Below, piece after piece: positions 39,801 through 45,501 of a DNA stretch of 64,000 nucleotides. The notes under the pieces are model-generated. The model did not search any database. It was given only the letters and a program-made list of their open reading frames with translations, and was not told the origin of the DNA. The stretch's first letter is position 1. Every line of letters starts with the position of its first letter. Made by a program: the position numbers and the translations under genes. This stretch comes from Flavipsychrobacter sp. (lineage in GTDB: Bacteria > Bacteroidota > Bacteroidia > Chitinophagales > Chitinophagaceae), in NCBI GenBank assembly GCA_021155965.1, contig JAJNBJ010000013.1, positions 1 through 64,000 on the forward strand, written 5' to 3'.

Positions 39801-41587
39801 ACGGATTACCCACAGGCTCAGTATATGCCGGCATTGGTGGGCCATTGAGTTTTGGCTTGCAGACCATTGCTGGAGTATACACTGTTATGGCTGTGAATAG
39901 CACTACCAGTTGCTCACGTACTATGTTCGGCAGCGCTGCAGTTTCAATAAACGCGTTACCTGCATTGCATGCAGTTACAGGTGGTGGCAGCTACTGCTCT
40001 GGCGGAACAGGTATACCGGTTGGTTTAAGCAGCTCTCAATTAGGTATATCTTATCAGTTACGTATCGGTGGCTCAGCAACAGGTACTACCGTAGCCGGTA
40101 CCGGCGGTACGCTCAGCTTTGGCTTGCAAACAGCACCGGGCACTTATGATGTAATAGCTACTAATACATCAACAATGTGTACCAATGTTATGACGGGTTC
40201 TGTTTCTGTTGTGGTTAACTCATTGCCAACACCATATGTGGTAACAGGTGGCGGTAATTACTGTGCAGGTGGTACAGGAGTAAATATAGGTTTGGGCAAT
40301 TCTGATGCTGGTGTTGATTACCAGCTATATATGAGTGGTACTACAGTGGGCAGCCCTGTGCCAGGTACTGGTGGTTCTATCTCATTTGGCAGCCACACAA
40401 TGGCAGGCACTTATACTGTAGTTGCTACTAATACTGCCACAGGCTGCACAAGTAACATGGCAGGTACTGCAACTGTTGTTATAACACCAACTGTTGTACC
40501 TTCTGTTACTATCAACACAGGAGTGGGGGATACAGTTTGTACAGGCACTTCGGTTACATTTACAGCATTGACAACCGCTGGTGGCGGAAGTCCTTCGTTC
40601 CAATGGACCGTAAACTCTTCGCCAGTAGGTTCTGGCAGCAGCTATACATATACTCCATTGAATGGGGATGTTGTAGAAGTTATGCTCACCAGCAGTGCAG
40701 CATGCGCTACACCAGCTACTGTATCTGATGATGTAACAATGACCGTAAGGAACAACGAAACACCGGTGGTAACTATTACCGCAGCACCCGGCGATACAGT
40801 TTGCCAGGGTACAATGGTACACTATTCGGTATCGTCGTTATATGGTGGCACAGCACCGGTTTACAACTGGTATGTAAATGGTGCCCCGGTTAGCATTGCA
40901 TCATCTTCGTTCAGCTATGTGCCGGTGAATAACGATGTGGTATTTGTGAACATGAATAGTAATTATCTATGCTTGCTTGCACCATCGGCAACCAGCAACC
41001 ACATTGCTATGAAGGTAGAAACAACAGTTGCACCTTCGGTTACAGTTAATGCCAGCTATGGTACTTACATGGCAGGTGTGGTATATAACGATACGTTCAC
41101 TGCAGTAGTTTCGAATGGCGGCTTTAACCCGGTTTATCAGTGGTCTATAAACGGTGTTGCGGTTGTTGGGGCTACATCGCCAACATTGATAATGGCCAGT
41201 GTGAACAACGGTGATGCAGTTACCTGCGTCGTAGTAAATGGTAATACTTGCGGAACGTTCTCAGGCTCTGCCACAGTTGTTGTTAGCATAAATACAGTTA
41301 ACACACAAACAATTACTTCAATTACCGGGGACATCAGGCTTGTGCCTAACCCGAACAAGGGCGTATTTGTGTTGAAAGGTTCGCTGGGAACAATTGCGGA
41401 TGAGGATTGTACAATTGATGTTACTAATATGCTTGGCCAGGTGGTTTATAGCTCAGGTGTAAAAGTTCGTAATGGTGAAATTGATGAGCAGGTTAGCCTG
41501 GATAAAGCACTTGCCAATGGTATGTATATAGTAAATTTGCGTGCCGGTAGTGCAACTAAGGTGTTCCATATGGTAGTAGAACAATAA
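27899..41587 (+). CDS. Giant T9SS-exported repeat protein (4562 aa)
   Basis: Secreted or surface-anchored protein of 4562 aa. An N-terminal signal ends at about residue 41 (LLKTILFSLIIAFSAPVFGQ). Then come a unique region (41-294) and alternating blocks of two repeat families. Family A (about 73 aa, 22 copies) has a VCVGSTTTL...GGTWSSSN...ATVGSxTGIVTGV core like bacterial Ig-like domains. Family B (about 89 aa, 22 copies) has YTVTGGGSYCAGGxGV...YQLYxGG...AGTYTVVATN. Order: A2, unique Ig-like, A9, spacer, B2, A11, B20. Three further Ig-like units follow, then a T9SS type A sorting domain in the last 75-80 residues (VPNPNKGVFVLKG...NGMYIVNLRAG). Repeats are nearly free of charged residues. A surface adhesin or filament is likely; the ligand is unknown. 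A terminator follows directly. Confidence 0.95.
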   Translation: MRLGHLFLQLSYCEKNVKGQRLLKTILFSLIIAFSAPVFGQTYNQITLASGVTTIAGVTVTVSPFGGATVAPFCGGNADPYFTSGGGAGYTYTFSSPVASVRIPSQFGGGAPSRDFTYSINGSFYPITGANIIGPTTSGCHFSMATASGGILIDPGTPQPSAVVEISGIINSVTVVTNGSSGNWFGMFFALPALFDNGTSQNLTVCKNSSATSINSMLAASNGTGTYTWTVVSGPANGSLSGFPTSAPVGTNVTPTVTTTYQPTSGFSGTDAFTIQVSDGTFSQNTTINVTVNPMPITGTLTVCEGSTTTLSSASPGGTWASAGPGIASVGSASGIVTGVSAGTVTISYAHPCGGVVTAVVTVNATPTPITGFAGVCIGSTTNLVAAMGGGTWSSASPGVATVGSATGTVTGVTAGTSVISYTFPTGCFAVQTVTVSSLPTVSSTSGNVVCAGTNSSVSATPSAGATINWYNAAVGSGFLGSGNTLAIISPSVTTTYYAEAFNNSTSSLTTTFADNNAQSGVAFDITVLNSMNLSSFDLSTIGGTFNFEIYYRIGTSVGNQTSSSGWTLLATHLSNSASSPRNLIIPGGVNLNAGQTYGFYVTTTTPTSGNVRYTNGTTLGAVFSSNADLQIKEGYGMTYPFAASGSFSPRIPNITAHYGLIPICSSSSRSAATLTVNPNPAIAGTQSVCVGFTTTLSSTTPGGTWTSGSGNATVGPATGVVTGVTAGTANITYTLSTGCFSFVTVTVNPNPAAIGGPMAVCVGLTTTLTDATPSGTWSSSHTSEATVVPGTGVVTGVSAGTPYISYTLSTGCFATQQITVNPNPVAITGNTSICLGFTSTLTNATSGGTWSSSASGTASVVAGTGVVTGNAVGTATITYTISATGCINTTVVTVQPNPAAIGGTTNVCEGLTTTLTNGTGGGTWSSSDISKATIGSASGTVTGVLAGTLTITYMLPTGCYATTPFTVNTTPVAITGTAVVCVGSTTTLSNGTSGGTWSSSAPATGSVGATTGIVTGVSAGTVTITYLMSTGCLNTLVVTVNPLPAAIGGTTNVCEGLTTTLTNGSPGGTWTSSNPTLASIGSASGTVTGNLAGTVNITYTLPTGCIATTPFTVNPTPAAITGASSVCEGSTITLTDASSGGTWTSSNANASVGPATGIVTGVTAGTSTITYTLPAGCTAVKDITIHPTPAAIAGANTVCVGLTTTLTDGTAGGVWTSSNPGQATIGSSSGLVTGLATGTPTMSYTLPAGCYAVHPMTVNPTPAAISGTFVVCVGSTTTLTDVTGGGTWSSSNLSLATVGTSSGVVTGVAAGTPTITYTLAAGCIATQQITVNAVPDITNFTSPTALDPCLGNGIAVNVNSTTLGTATFTITYNLSGANSSTANTATLTMGATTGTFNIPASLLTNTGSTTVTITAITNSLGCTSYPSSSNTATFNVNPLPTQYTVSGTGSYCSGGAGLHVFLSNSVGGVSYQLYHNGSPVGSPVAGTFSAIDMGAQTAAGTYTIIATNTTTTCTMNMIGSAIISIDPLPTAFAVTGGGSYCAGSTGVTIGLASSQSGVSYQLWLSGSPSGSAISGTGGAISFAPSTSPGTYNVVATNTTTTCTNNMTGTATVTMNPVPAGITGTQTVCVGSTTTLASATSGGTWTSVNMAAATVNSTSGVVTGVAAGTSAISYTLPTGCATAAIVTVNPLPAAIAGAGTVCVGSTMALTNPTGGGLWSSSNTTEAGIGSTSGIVTGGAAGTPTITYTLPTGCIATAGITVNATPAAIGGTPVVCVGASTLLTNTLPGGTWSSSSITLATIGSGTGILTGVAAGNPVITYIVAGCSTTVVATVNPNPAAIVGTPNVCEGLTRTLTNSTTGGNWFSSNISLATVGSTTGIVSGGSAGTLNISYVLPTGCFSQVPFTVNITPAPISGSTAVCVGLTTTLTSAPGGGTWSSSNVAVGTIGAATGIVGGVSAGPVTMTYTLSAGSCFAVYTMTVNPNPAAIAGASSVCIGFSTTMTNATTGGSWSSSNATVATVTSGGVVTGAGSGTATITYALPTGCIATKLITVNPNPAAISGASTVCVGSSTLFMNATSGGTWSSNNTLWATVGSSTGIVTGQGAGVPTISYTLSTGCYATAPITVNPLPSAIVGPSTMCTGQTTTITNATSGGTWSSNNLVVAIVGSSTGIVNALTAGTVVMSYTLPTGCYTTLPITVNVQPAAITGASSVCNTFSTTLSDATAGGTWTSSNATIASIGSSSGVVNGNSVGTVTITYTMPGGCASLWPFTVNPMPASIAGPTAVCVSSSITLTDVTAGGTWSSSNSTLASIGSASGVVNGNSAGTVTITYMLPEGCYVTYPITVNPLPASIGGVPVVCVNATTTLTNATGGGTWTSSSIAVATIGSSSGIVTGITAGNPTFTYTIPTGCYVTIAGTVHPLPLAYSVTGGGNYCSGSTGVTVGLSGSNTGIDYQLLLSSSPVGGATAGTGSSLNFGLQTGAGTYTVQATNTITGCSVLMSGSALVTVNPVPTAFTVSSGGSYCAGGSGVNITLSSSQGGVSYQLFLGGAPTGTAVAGTGGSISFGNKTAAGVYTVVATNTLTYCTNSMTGSAVIVVNPLPTNYSVTGGGAYCIGGAGATVGLSSSDVGIDYTLYRGGVATTTTVSGTSAAISFGLQTTTGTYTVVATNTITGCTNTTTSSVVVTTNPLPNVLTISGGGAYCSGGTGVPVTLTGTSQLGVNYQLYYMGTALGSPVAGTGTTGLSFGIQTGVGTYTAVATGAITTCTVNMAGTVTVTTNPLPTVYTFSGGGPICAGGPAVALNLSGSDIGTDYYTLLGGTPVATTPGDGNPLSGTSSTAGFYTVRAVNSFGCIAMMSGSATITINPLPNLYTVTGSGSYCAGGSGLNVGLSNSQVGVNYQLWLGGSMVGTPVAGTGATISFGLQTTTGTYTVIATDAATLCTRTMTGSALITTNPLPAVEIMTGGGSYCSGGAGVPVGLAGSVSGIQYQLYNGGTPVGSPVAGTGSTLSFGLKTVPGVYTAIATNTVTACSSTMSGSITIVVNPLPAVNNVTGGGSYCAGGAGLSVGLDGSLVGVTYQVYNGAIPSGASMPGTGFALDFGIRTAAGTYTITATDDVTGCTSIMTGSAVITVDPLPTVYTITGGGNYCTGGTGVHVGLSNSAVGISYQLLIGGSPIGSPMTGTGAALDFGLQTMAGTYTVVAANTATGCVENMAGSAAVSVYALPSVYTATGGGSYCIGGSGVLVGLSGSDPGITYQLYTGGSPVGAPVPGTGSGISFGAQTISGLYTVVATDDITTCTNNMSGSASVAIDPLPTAYTVTGGGGYCAGGAGVHIILSNSDVGVDYQLMNGTSTSGAPFAGVGGPLDFGLQTVGGTYTVVATNTTTSCTSNMLGSANVSINSLPASFTVTGGGSYCAGGTGHNIGLTGSAVGDNYQIYVDGTATGLPVAGTGSLLDFGVYATPGVYTVVATTVLTGCSDNMLGTTSITIDPLPNIYTVTGGGSYCIGGSGLHVGLGLSDVGVMYQLYRGISTVGGPVAGTGLALDFGVFTAAGIYTVVATNAITGCIQNMGGSVTININSLPAVFTVTGGGSYCAGGAGFPVGLSGSSFGVDYQLYNGGTAVGSPMAGTGSAISFGVITIAGNYTVVATNPSTGCSENMTGSATITVNPLPLIYTVTGGGNYCPGGSGVYIGLSGSNTGINYRLMRGTTLVATMPGNDSTIDFGLQTVAGTYTVVAVDAASSCSSNMTGSAVVVINALPTVYTVTGGGGYCAGGIGLHVTLSGSQSGVNYQLYRDGTAVGILVAGTGFPLDLGVHSFAGTYTIKAINATTTCTSTMAGSVIIVINPLPTLFTLTGGGSYCSGGTAPDIILSGSTAGLQYQLHRGGLPVGTPMVGTGSSLNFGPQPIAGSYTVIASDIVTGCTRTMTGTIVVAINALPIAYSVFGGGSYCSGDAGVTISMTGSETGVSYELYRDGLPTGSVYAGIGGPLSFGLQTIAGVYTVMAVNSTTSCSRTMFGSAAVSINALPALHAVTGGGSYCSGGTGIPVGLSSSQLGISYQLRIGGSATGTTVAGTGGTLSFGLQTAPGTYDVIATNTSTMCTNVMTGSVSVVVNSLPTPYVVTGGGNYCAGGTGVNIGLGNSDAGVDYQLYMSGTTVGSPVPGTGGSISFGSHTMAGTYTVVATNTATGCTSNMAGTATVVITPTVVPSVTINTGVGDTVCTGTSVTFTALTTAGGGSPSFQWTVNSSPVGSGSSYTYTPLNGDVVEVMLTSSAACATPATVSDDVTMTVRNNETPVVTITAAPGDTVCQGTMVHYSVSSLYGGTAPVYNWYVNGAPVSIASSSFSYVPVNNDVVFVNMNSNYLCLLAPSATSNHIAMKVETTVAPSVTVNASYGTYMAGVVYNDTFTAVVSNGGFNPVYQWSINGVAVVGATSPTLIMASVNNGDAVTCVVVNGNTCGTFSGSATVVVSINTVNTQTITSITGDIRLVPNPNKGVFVLKGSLGTIADEDCTIDVTNMLGQVVYSSGVKVRNGEIDEQVSLDKALANGMYIVNLRAGSATKVFHMVVEQ
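28781..29212 (+). repeat. Repeat family A, block 1 (copies A1-A2)
   Basis: Two tandem copies of the 70-73-aa Ig-like repeat with VCEGSTTTL or VCIGSTTNL near the start and a GGTW core. They are separated from the next A block by a unique Ig-like and lectin-like segment (residues about 439-679). Confidence 0.85.
29936..31900 (+). repeat. Repeat family A, block 2 (copies A3-A11)
   Basis: Nine tandem copies averaging 72.8 aa (655 codons in total). Each opens with NPAAI, TPAAI or LPAAI, has a Cys in a VCVG/VCEG motif and a second Cys in an (PT/ST)GC motif, and ends with xTVNP. A 105-aa unrelated spacer follows (residues about 1335-1439). Confidence 0.9.
32216..32749 (+). repeat. Repeat family B, block 1 (copies B1-B2)
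   Basis: Two copies of the 89-aa family B repeat (LPTxYTVxGxGSYC...), inserted between two family A blocks. Their presence here shows the two families are interleaved and not simply concatenated. Confidence 0.88.
32750..35155 (+). repeat. Repeat family A, block 3 (copies A12-A22)
   Basis: Eleven copies averaging 72.9 aa (802 codons). They keep the GGTWSSSN core and the two Cys positions in most copies; A14 is slightly shorter and A20-A22 are the most diverged at the first Cys (VCNTF, VCVSS, VCVNA). Confidence 0.9.
35156..40489 (+). repeat. Repeat family B, block 2 (copies B3-B22)
   Basis: Twenty tandem copies averaging 88.9 aa (1778 codons). The consensus begins LPTxYTVTGGGSYCAGG, continues YQLYxGGxxVGSPVAGTG and FGLQTxAGTYTVVATNTxTxCTxNMxGS, and ends in VNP. 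B7 is the most divergent copy (GGGPICAGG, shorter loop). Confidence 0.9.
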
Positions 41588-41591
41588 GTTA

Positions 41592-41632
41592 TAAGTAATA
41601 GAGCGGATATTATATATGCGCTCTATTACTTA
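41592..41632 (+). terminator. Terminator after the giant gene
   Basis: A 14-bp perfect stem, TAAGTAATAGAGCG (41592-41605) with its complement (41619-41632), over a 13-base AT loop and followed within a few bases by ATTTTTTT. It lies four bases after the stop codon of the giant gene. Confidence 0.8.
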
Positions 41633-41873
41633 AACATTTCATTTTTTTATCTGTGATTAAATTATAGTAAAGGATTTTTGCTGATAGTGTATATGAAAAG
41701 AAAAAAACCTTACATTTGCGTATTAACGAATAGTTTACTAAATGAATAAGTCGTTATTTTCTGTATTATAAATGAAAATAGCTTCATATATTTATAGTCC
41801 CTATAAAATAATTATTTAATAAATTAAAAAGCTATAATACATTAAAGAGATAGTGTTTTATAAATATTCTTTT

Positions 41874-42173
41874 ATGAAAAAACTGTTTATTCTTTCTTCT
41901 GTCATCCTGATCGCTGGAATGTCTGTTGTTGGTTGTAAAAAGAAACCAACTAAAACTAATTGTTATGTTTGTCAGAGGTATAACCTGATCTATTCTCCGA
42001 TACATATTCAGTACAATCAGCCAAGGACATTAGTAGCGTTGGATACACTTTGTGGCAGAACCGATGAGTGGATACAATTATACATGGAGCAGCACAAAAC
42101 GCTTGACACAATTCCGACCGGCAACGATGTTATCCTCCTGAACCAGCGATCATCAATTTGTGAGATACAATAG
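41874..42173 (+). CDS. Small lipoprotein with CxxC, downstream of the giant gene
   Basis: 99-aa predicted lipoprotein, taking the ATG at 41874 (MKKLFILSSVILIAGMSVVGC, lipobox SVVGC); an in-frame ATG at 41853 would add seven residues ahead of the signal. The mature part begins KKKPTKTNCYVCQRYN, a CxxC motif, and ends with a Cys four residues from the end (SSICEIQ). No family is recognised. The next gene encodes a second small lipoprotein with a matching plan (NWYC near the start, Cys near the end). The pair follows the giant T9SS gene by about 290 bases and may be functionally tied to it; that is inference. Confidence 0.75.
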   Translation: MKKLFILSSVILIAGMSVVGCKKKPTKTNCYVCQRYNLIYSPIHIQYNQPRTLVALDTLCGRTDEWIQLYMEQHKTLDTIPTGNDVILLNQRSSICEIQ

Positions 42174-42210
42174 TATATTTAACTTTAATAAATAATACTG
42201 CCAGACAAAT

Positions 42211-42501
42211 ATGACCAAAGTTATTTTACCACTCATTGCCATAGTCGCACTTGCTTCCTGTCTGAAAAGATCTACAGCTAACCAGAAAAACTGGTATTGC
42301 GAAATATATGACTCGACAGTATCTAACATACCGTATTTTTCTTTTAATGGTATGAAAGTGACGAAGATGAAGTATGATGCAATTAATGAAAATGATATCA
42401 AGTTCATTATGAAGAAAAATACCTACAGGGATACTTTTTTCTTCAGGAATGATACCTTGGTAGAAAGATATTTCACAATGGGCTGCACACAGATCGAGTA
42501 G
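42211..42501 (+). CDS. Small lipoprotein, second of a pair
   Basis: 96-aa predicted lipoprotein with signal MTKVILPLIAIVALASC (lipobox LASC). The mature region opens LKRSTANQKNWYCEIYDSTV and ends MGCTQIE, the same early and late Cys placement as in the gene 37 bases upstream, although overall identity looks low. No domain is recognised. It converges with the LytTR regulator gene, whose stop lies five bases beyond. Probably cotranscribed with the upstream lipoprotein. Confidence 0.75.
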   Translation: MTKVILPLIAIVALASCLKRSTANQKNWYCEIYDSTVSNIPYFSFNGMKVTKMKYDAINENDIKFIMKKNTYRDTFFFRNDTLVERYFTMGCTQIE

Positions 42502-42506
42502 TGCAG

Positions 42507-43244
42507 CTACCAGCCCAGCAAGGTTTTTAATTTAGCCATCCCGGTTTTACTTACCATAACTTTTGCGCCACAGTGCAGTAATGCAATGTGGCTTTCTTTT
42601 TCATATGGCTCAATGCGCATAAGCTGTGTTACCGGAACAAGGTAAGAACGGTGAACCCTTACAAATTGTTGCGGATCCAGTGTTTGCTCAATATGTGCTA
42701 ACGTGCTTTTCTTAAGATAGCTGCCGTCTTTGGTTACTATTTTCACGTAGTCATCATTTGCCTCTATGTAAAAAATGTCTTGCGCCGGAATTATGCGGAT
42801 AAGGCCATTATCTTTCACTACTATCCTGTGCTGGTAGCCTTCATAAATATTATTCTCCAGCAGTGCATTTACCTGCGGTGCATCTTTGGCGGGTATATGC
42901 TGCAGCCATTTCTGGACCGCTTTATCAAAACGGTCTTTAACGATCGGTTTTAACAGGTAGTCAACAGCATGTGTCTCAAAAGCTTTCATGGCATATTCAT
43001 CAAATGCAGTAGTAAATATTACGGCGGGCGGGCTGTCCAGTAATTCCAGCATTTCAAAACCATTCAGCCTGGGCATTTGTATATCAAGGAAAATAAGGTC
43101 AGGGTTGTTTTCCTGTATCGCTTTGAAACCTTCAAAACCATCGCCACATTCGGCTACAACCTTTATCTGATTATAGTTTGACAGAAAAGTTCTGATCAGC
43201 TGCCTTGCCAATGGTTCATCATCTATCAGTATTGCTTTATACAT
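42507..43244 (-). CDS. LytTR-family response regulator
   Basis: 245-aa DNA-binding regulator of the LytR/AlgR type. The receiver (about 1-120) has acidic Asp8-Asp9, phospho-acceptor Asp54 in LIFLDIQMPRLNGFEML, Thr78/Thr79 and Lys99 in VDYLLKPI. The LytTR DNA-binding domain (about 140-243) shows IVVKDNGLIRIIPAQDIFYIEANDDYVKI and LDPQQFVRVHRSYLV. It overlaps the upstream kinase gene by eight bases, so the two are translated from one mRNA. Its targets are unknown. Confidence 0.96.
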   Translation of the reverse strand: MYKAILIDDEPLARQLIRTFLSNYNQIKVVAECGDGFEGFKAIQENNPDLIFLDIQMPRLNGFEMLELLDSPPAVIFTTAFDEYAMKAFETHAVDYLLKPIVKDRFDKAVQKWLQHIPAKDAPQVNALLENNIYEGYQHRIVVKDNGLIRIIPAQDIFYIEANDDYVKIVTKDGSYLKKSTLAHIEQTLDPQQFVRVHRSYLVPVTQLMRIEPYEKESHIALLHCGAKVMVSKTGMAKLKTLLGW

Positions 43245-44268
43245 TTTGCTGCGGTATTTTTAAAATAGTGGTAAAAGTTTCTTCATCGTTTTTTGTTTCG
43301 AGCAAGTCGGTACGGGCATAGAGTAGGTACAGCCGCCTGCGTATGCCTTCCAGGCCAAAGCCTGTCCCTTTTGGTGGCAGTAAGTTACTATCGTATGGAT
43401 TAGTAATTGTGATAACAAGCATATTGGCCTCCGAGATGATGCTGATGTCTATTTTTACTGTGCCTGTTTTTCCATACAACCCGAATTTTATTGCGTTCTC
43501 CAGTATTGGTTGTAATAAAAATGGTGGTAGGGTGGTGGAAGGGCTGCAGTCATTATCAATTGCAACCTGCAGCCTGTCTCCAAACCGTACTGATTCTATG
43601 GCCAGGTAAGATTGTATATAAGCTAGCTCATCTTTTACAGGTAACGTGTCTTCTGACTCTCTTTGTACCGAGCTTCGTAAAAAGTCTGAAAGTTTCCCTA
43701 TCATTTCCTGTGCTTTGTCCGGCGATATCATGATCAATGCATTGATAGAGTTAAGGCTGTTATACAAAAAATGGGGTTGCAGTTGTTGCCTCAGCTTAAA
43801 AAGCTCAGCTTCTTTCAGCAATACAGAAGCGTCAGTTTGGTTCTGAAAGCGGGTATCCAATGCATTGATGTTCTTGCGCAATGCACTGTTTGTTGCCATC
43901 CAGCTATTCAATACCCAGATGAACAGGAAGCGGATAGGCATGGTATGTTTTACCCATAGTTTGTATTCTTCATTTTTTATTACCCACCATTTCAGTATTT
44001 CCCAGGTGCCTACTGCTGTTACAACACTAATAAACAATGCAATTAGGACGGCATACGGATATATAGCAGCCGTAGTAGGGTAGGTTCTGATCAGCAGCAC
44101 GATACCCCATATCGATAAGCTGATCATCGCTGTGCTGCAGGCACCATCTGATAATGAAGGTCCCCACCCGAAGTGGCCTATGACATGGAATATGTAAACA
44201 TGGATGGCCAGCAACAGAAGTACAAGCACCCAAATTTTCCAATGAATATTTTTTTTAGTAGGAAGCAA
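43237..44268 (-). CDS. LytS-like histidine kinase (His_kinase/PF06580 type)
   Basis: 343-aa membrane kinase partner of the LytTR regulator. Four transmembrane helices are predicted between about residues 10 and 125, with no large extracytoplasmic domain. A coiled linker leads to the His_kinase domain with phospho-acceptor His166 in LRQQLQPHFLYNSLNSINALI, followed by the ATPase domain with PFLLQPILENAIKFG and GTGFGLEGIRRRL. The last eight bases overlap the regulator gene. The small lipoprotein pair next door is a possible but unproven target. Confidence 0.95.
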   Translation of the reverse strand: MLPTKKNIHWKIWVLVLLLLAIHVYIFHVIGHFGWGPSLSDGACSTAMISLSIWGIVLLIRTYPTTAAIYPYAVLIALFISVVTAVGTWEILKWWVIKNEEYKLWVKHTMPIRFLFIWVLNSWMATNSALRKNINALDTRFQNQTDASVLLKEAELFKLRQQLQPHFLYNSLNSINALIMISPDKAQEMIGKLSDFLRSSVQRESEDTLPVKDELAYIQSYLAIESVRFGDRLQVAIDNDCSPSTTLPPFLLQPILENAIKFGLYGKTGTVKIDISIISEANMLVITITNPYDSNLLPPKGTGFGLEGIRRRLYLLYARTDLLETKNDEETFTTILKIPQQNV

Positions 44269-44413
44269 TCTTGTTAATGATAAAGAATATGTATCGATAC
44301 ACCCCGGAATGAAGTTAATGAAAGAATCCTATGAAGTGTATAAACCGGGAGTTATGAGGAAAAATATCCTATACCAAATAGCGATCTGGTCGTCGGGTTA
44401 ATGGCTGCGGTTG

Positions 44414-44716
44414 TTAGCGTGCGTTCAGCCACAATGGTGCTGGCAATATTTCTGCCTCGCGCATCATTGAAAAGAGAAGTCCGCCGTTTTTCAGCTCTAT
44501 TGGCTGCAGGTCTTTAACGGCAAGCATACGCCAGCAAACAGTGCGGCCCTGCCTGTCTTTAAATGTAGATTCTTCTTTCCTGCCAGTCTCTCTTGCTTCC
44601 GCCAGTGCCTGCTCTGCTGAATCAGCATAAACAAGCCTCCATTGCTCTTCGTATTGGTCTGTAGGCATGCCTTCACACTCTATACGGTAAATTATTTGTG
44701 CGGTATATGCGCTCAT
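44414..44716 (-). CDS. DUF4288-like small protein
   Basis: 100-aa cytoplasmic protein. The pattern AQIIYRIECEG...DQYEEQWRLVYADSAEQALAEARETGRKEE followed by a GRTVCWRMLAVKDLQPI strand matches the DUF4288 family, whose function is unknown. It lies 34 bases downstream of the LiaF-like gene on the same strand and is probably cotranscribed. No signal peptide or membrane segment is seen. Confidence 0.8.
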   Translation of the reverse strand: MSAYTAQIIYRIECEGMPTDQYEEQWRLVYADSAEQALAEARETGRKEESTFKDRQGRTVCWRMLAVKDLQPIELKNGGLLFSMMREAEILPAPLWLNAR

Positions 44717-44750
44717 AAACGCTCGTTTTTATTCCCTTTCAGGATGCCTT

Positions 44751-45500
44751 TTAATAAGATTTTATCTCTATGCTGCCAAAGGAGCAACTGCCCCTTAGTA
44801 TCAATACCTTTCGTACTTCACTGGAAGTTGGTGTTTGTATTGTCCGCTCATCTTCAACACTGCCAAAAGCAGGGCTTATCTCATTTTGCACTTCCCAATG
44901 AGATGGAACAACAAGCTCCATCCCGGCAAACGCTACGCGGCAGTCAAGCACAACCGACGGTTCAGTCATATCTGCCTGTACAAGGTTTATTTCACAGCCG
45001 GCAAAAGTCACACTTACTGTTCCTCCTTTAAAGTCTTTTGAGGTCACTACCTCTTTCTTGCCGCCGAACGTCACATCAATATTCAGGCTGCTTTCAGTAT
45101 TTATTGTTGAGGTCATAGGTGTTGCAGACCTGTTGAATTTATAGCGCTTTGGACGCAAGGCAATAGCAAGTCCTACAATGATGATGATAGCCGGCCATGC
45201 AAAATCGCTGGATGGCCTTCCCATGATCATGAATTGTGGTGTGAAATTCGCAATACCTACGATAACGAGTATCCACCAGGCGTTGTTGCGAAACCTGTTC
45301 TTAAAGCCTATCATCAGGCCAAGGCCTATCAATATTGCCGGCCATGAGTCTTCGAGGTCCACGCAGGGAAGTACATGCATGGTGGTAAGCAACAGGCAAA
45401 GGCCCACAATGGCAATGCTGATGCCAAAGAAGACCCGGTTCCGGTGTCGCTGTTCCTGGTACTGCTTGTAATCCCCTCTGAAAAATTGACGATCCCGCAT
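44751..45500 (-). CDS. LiaF-like membrane protein
   Basis: 249-aa protein with four transmembrane helices between about residues 22 and 115 (a DUF5668-type unit, with repeated GLGLMIGFKNRFRNNAWWILVIVG-like segments), then a soluble C-terminal domain (about 135-249) with the LiaF/YvqF-like sequence FGGKKEVVTSKDFKGGTVSVTFAGCEINLVQADM and a second repeat (AFAGMELVVPSHW). In Firmicutes LiaF modulates cell-envelope-stress signalling; in Bacteroidota the role is unproven. A palindrome lies directly in front of its start codon, and a LytTR pair is nearby. Confidence 0.88.
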   Translation of the reverse strand: MRDRQFFRGDYKQYQEQRHRNRVFFGISIAIVGLCLLLTTMHVLPCVDLEDSWPAILIGLGLMIGFKNRFRNNAWWILVIVGIANFTPQFMIMGRPSSDFAWPAIIIIVGLAIALRPKRYKFNRSATPMTSTINTESSLNIDVTFGGKKEVVTSKDFKGGTVSVTFAGCEINLVQADMTEPSVVLDCRVAFAGMELVVPSHWEVQNEISPAFGSVEDERTIQTPTSSEVRKVLILRGSCSFGSIEIKSY

Positions 45501-45501
45501 A

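Noticed and set aside
27899-41587. CRISPR array or DNA satellite explanation for the periodic repeats
   Set aside because: The period is a multiple of three, the frame is open throughout for 4562 codons, copies differ mostly at third positions and by conservative residues, and the product has a signal peptide and a T9SS tail. These are protein repeats.
41711-41718. Exact -7 element TACATTTG before the first small lipoprotein
   Set aside because: The nearest TTTG upstream (41677-41680) is 30 bases away, too far for a standard -33, so I did not list it as a promoter. It may still be active.
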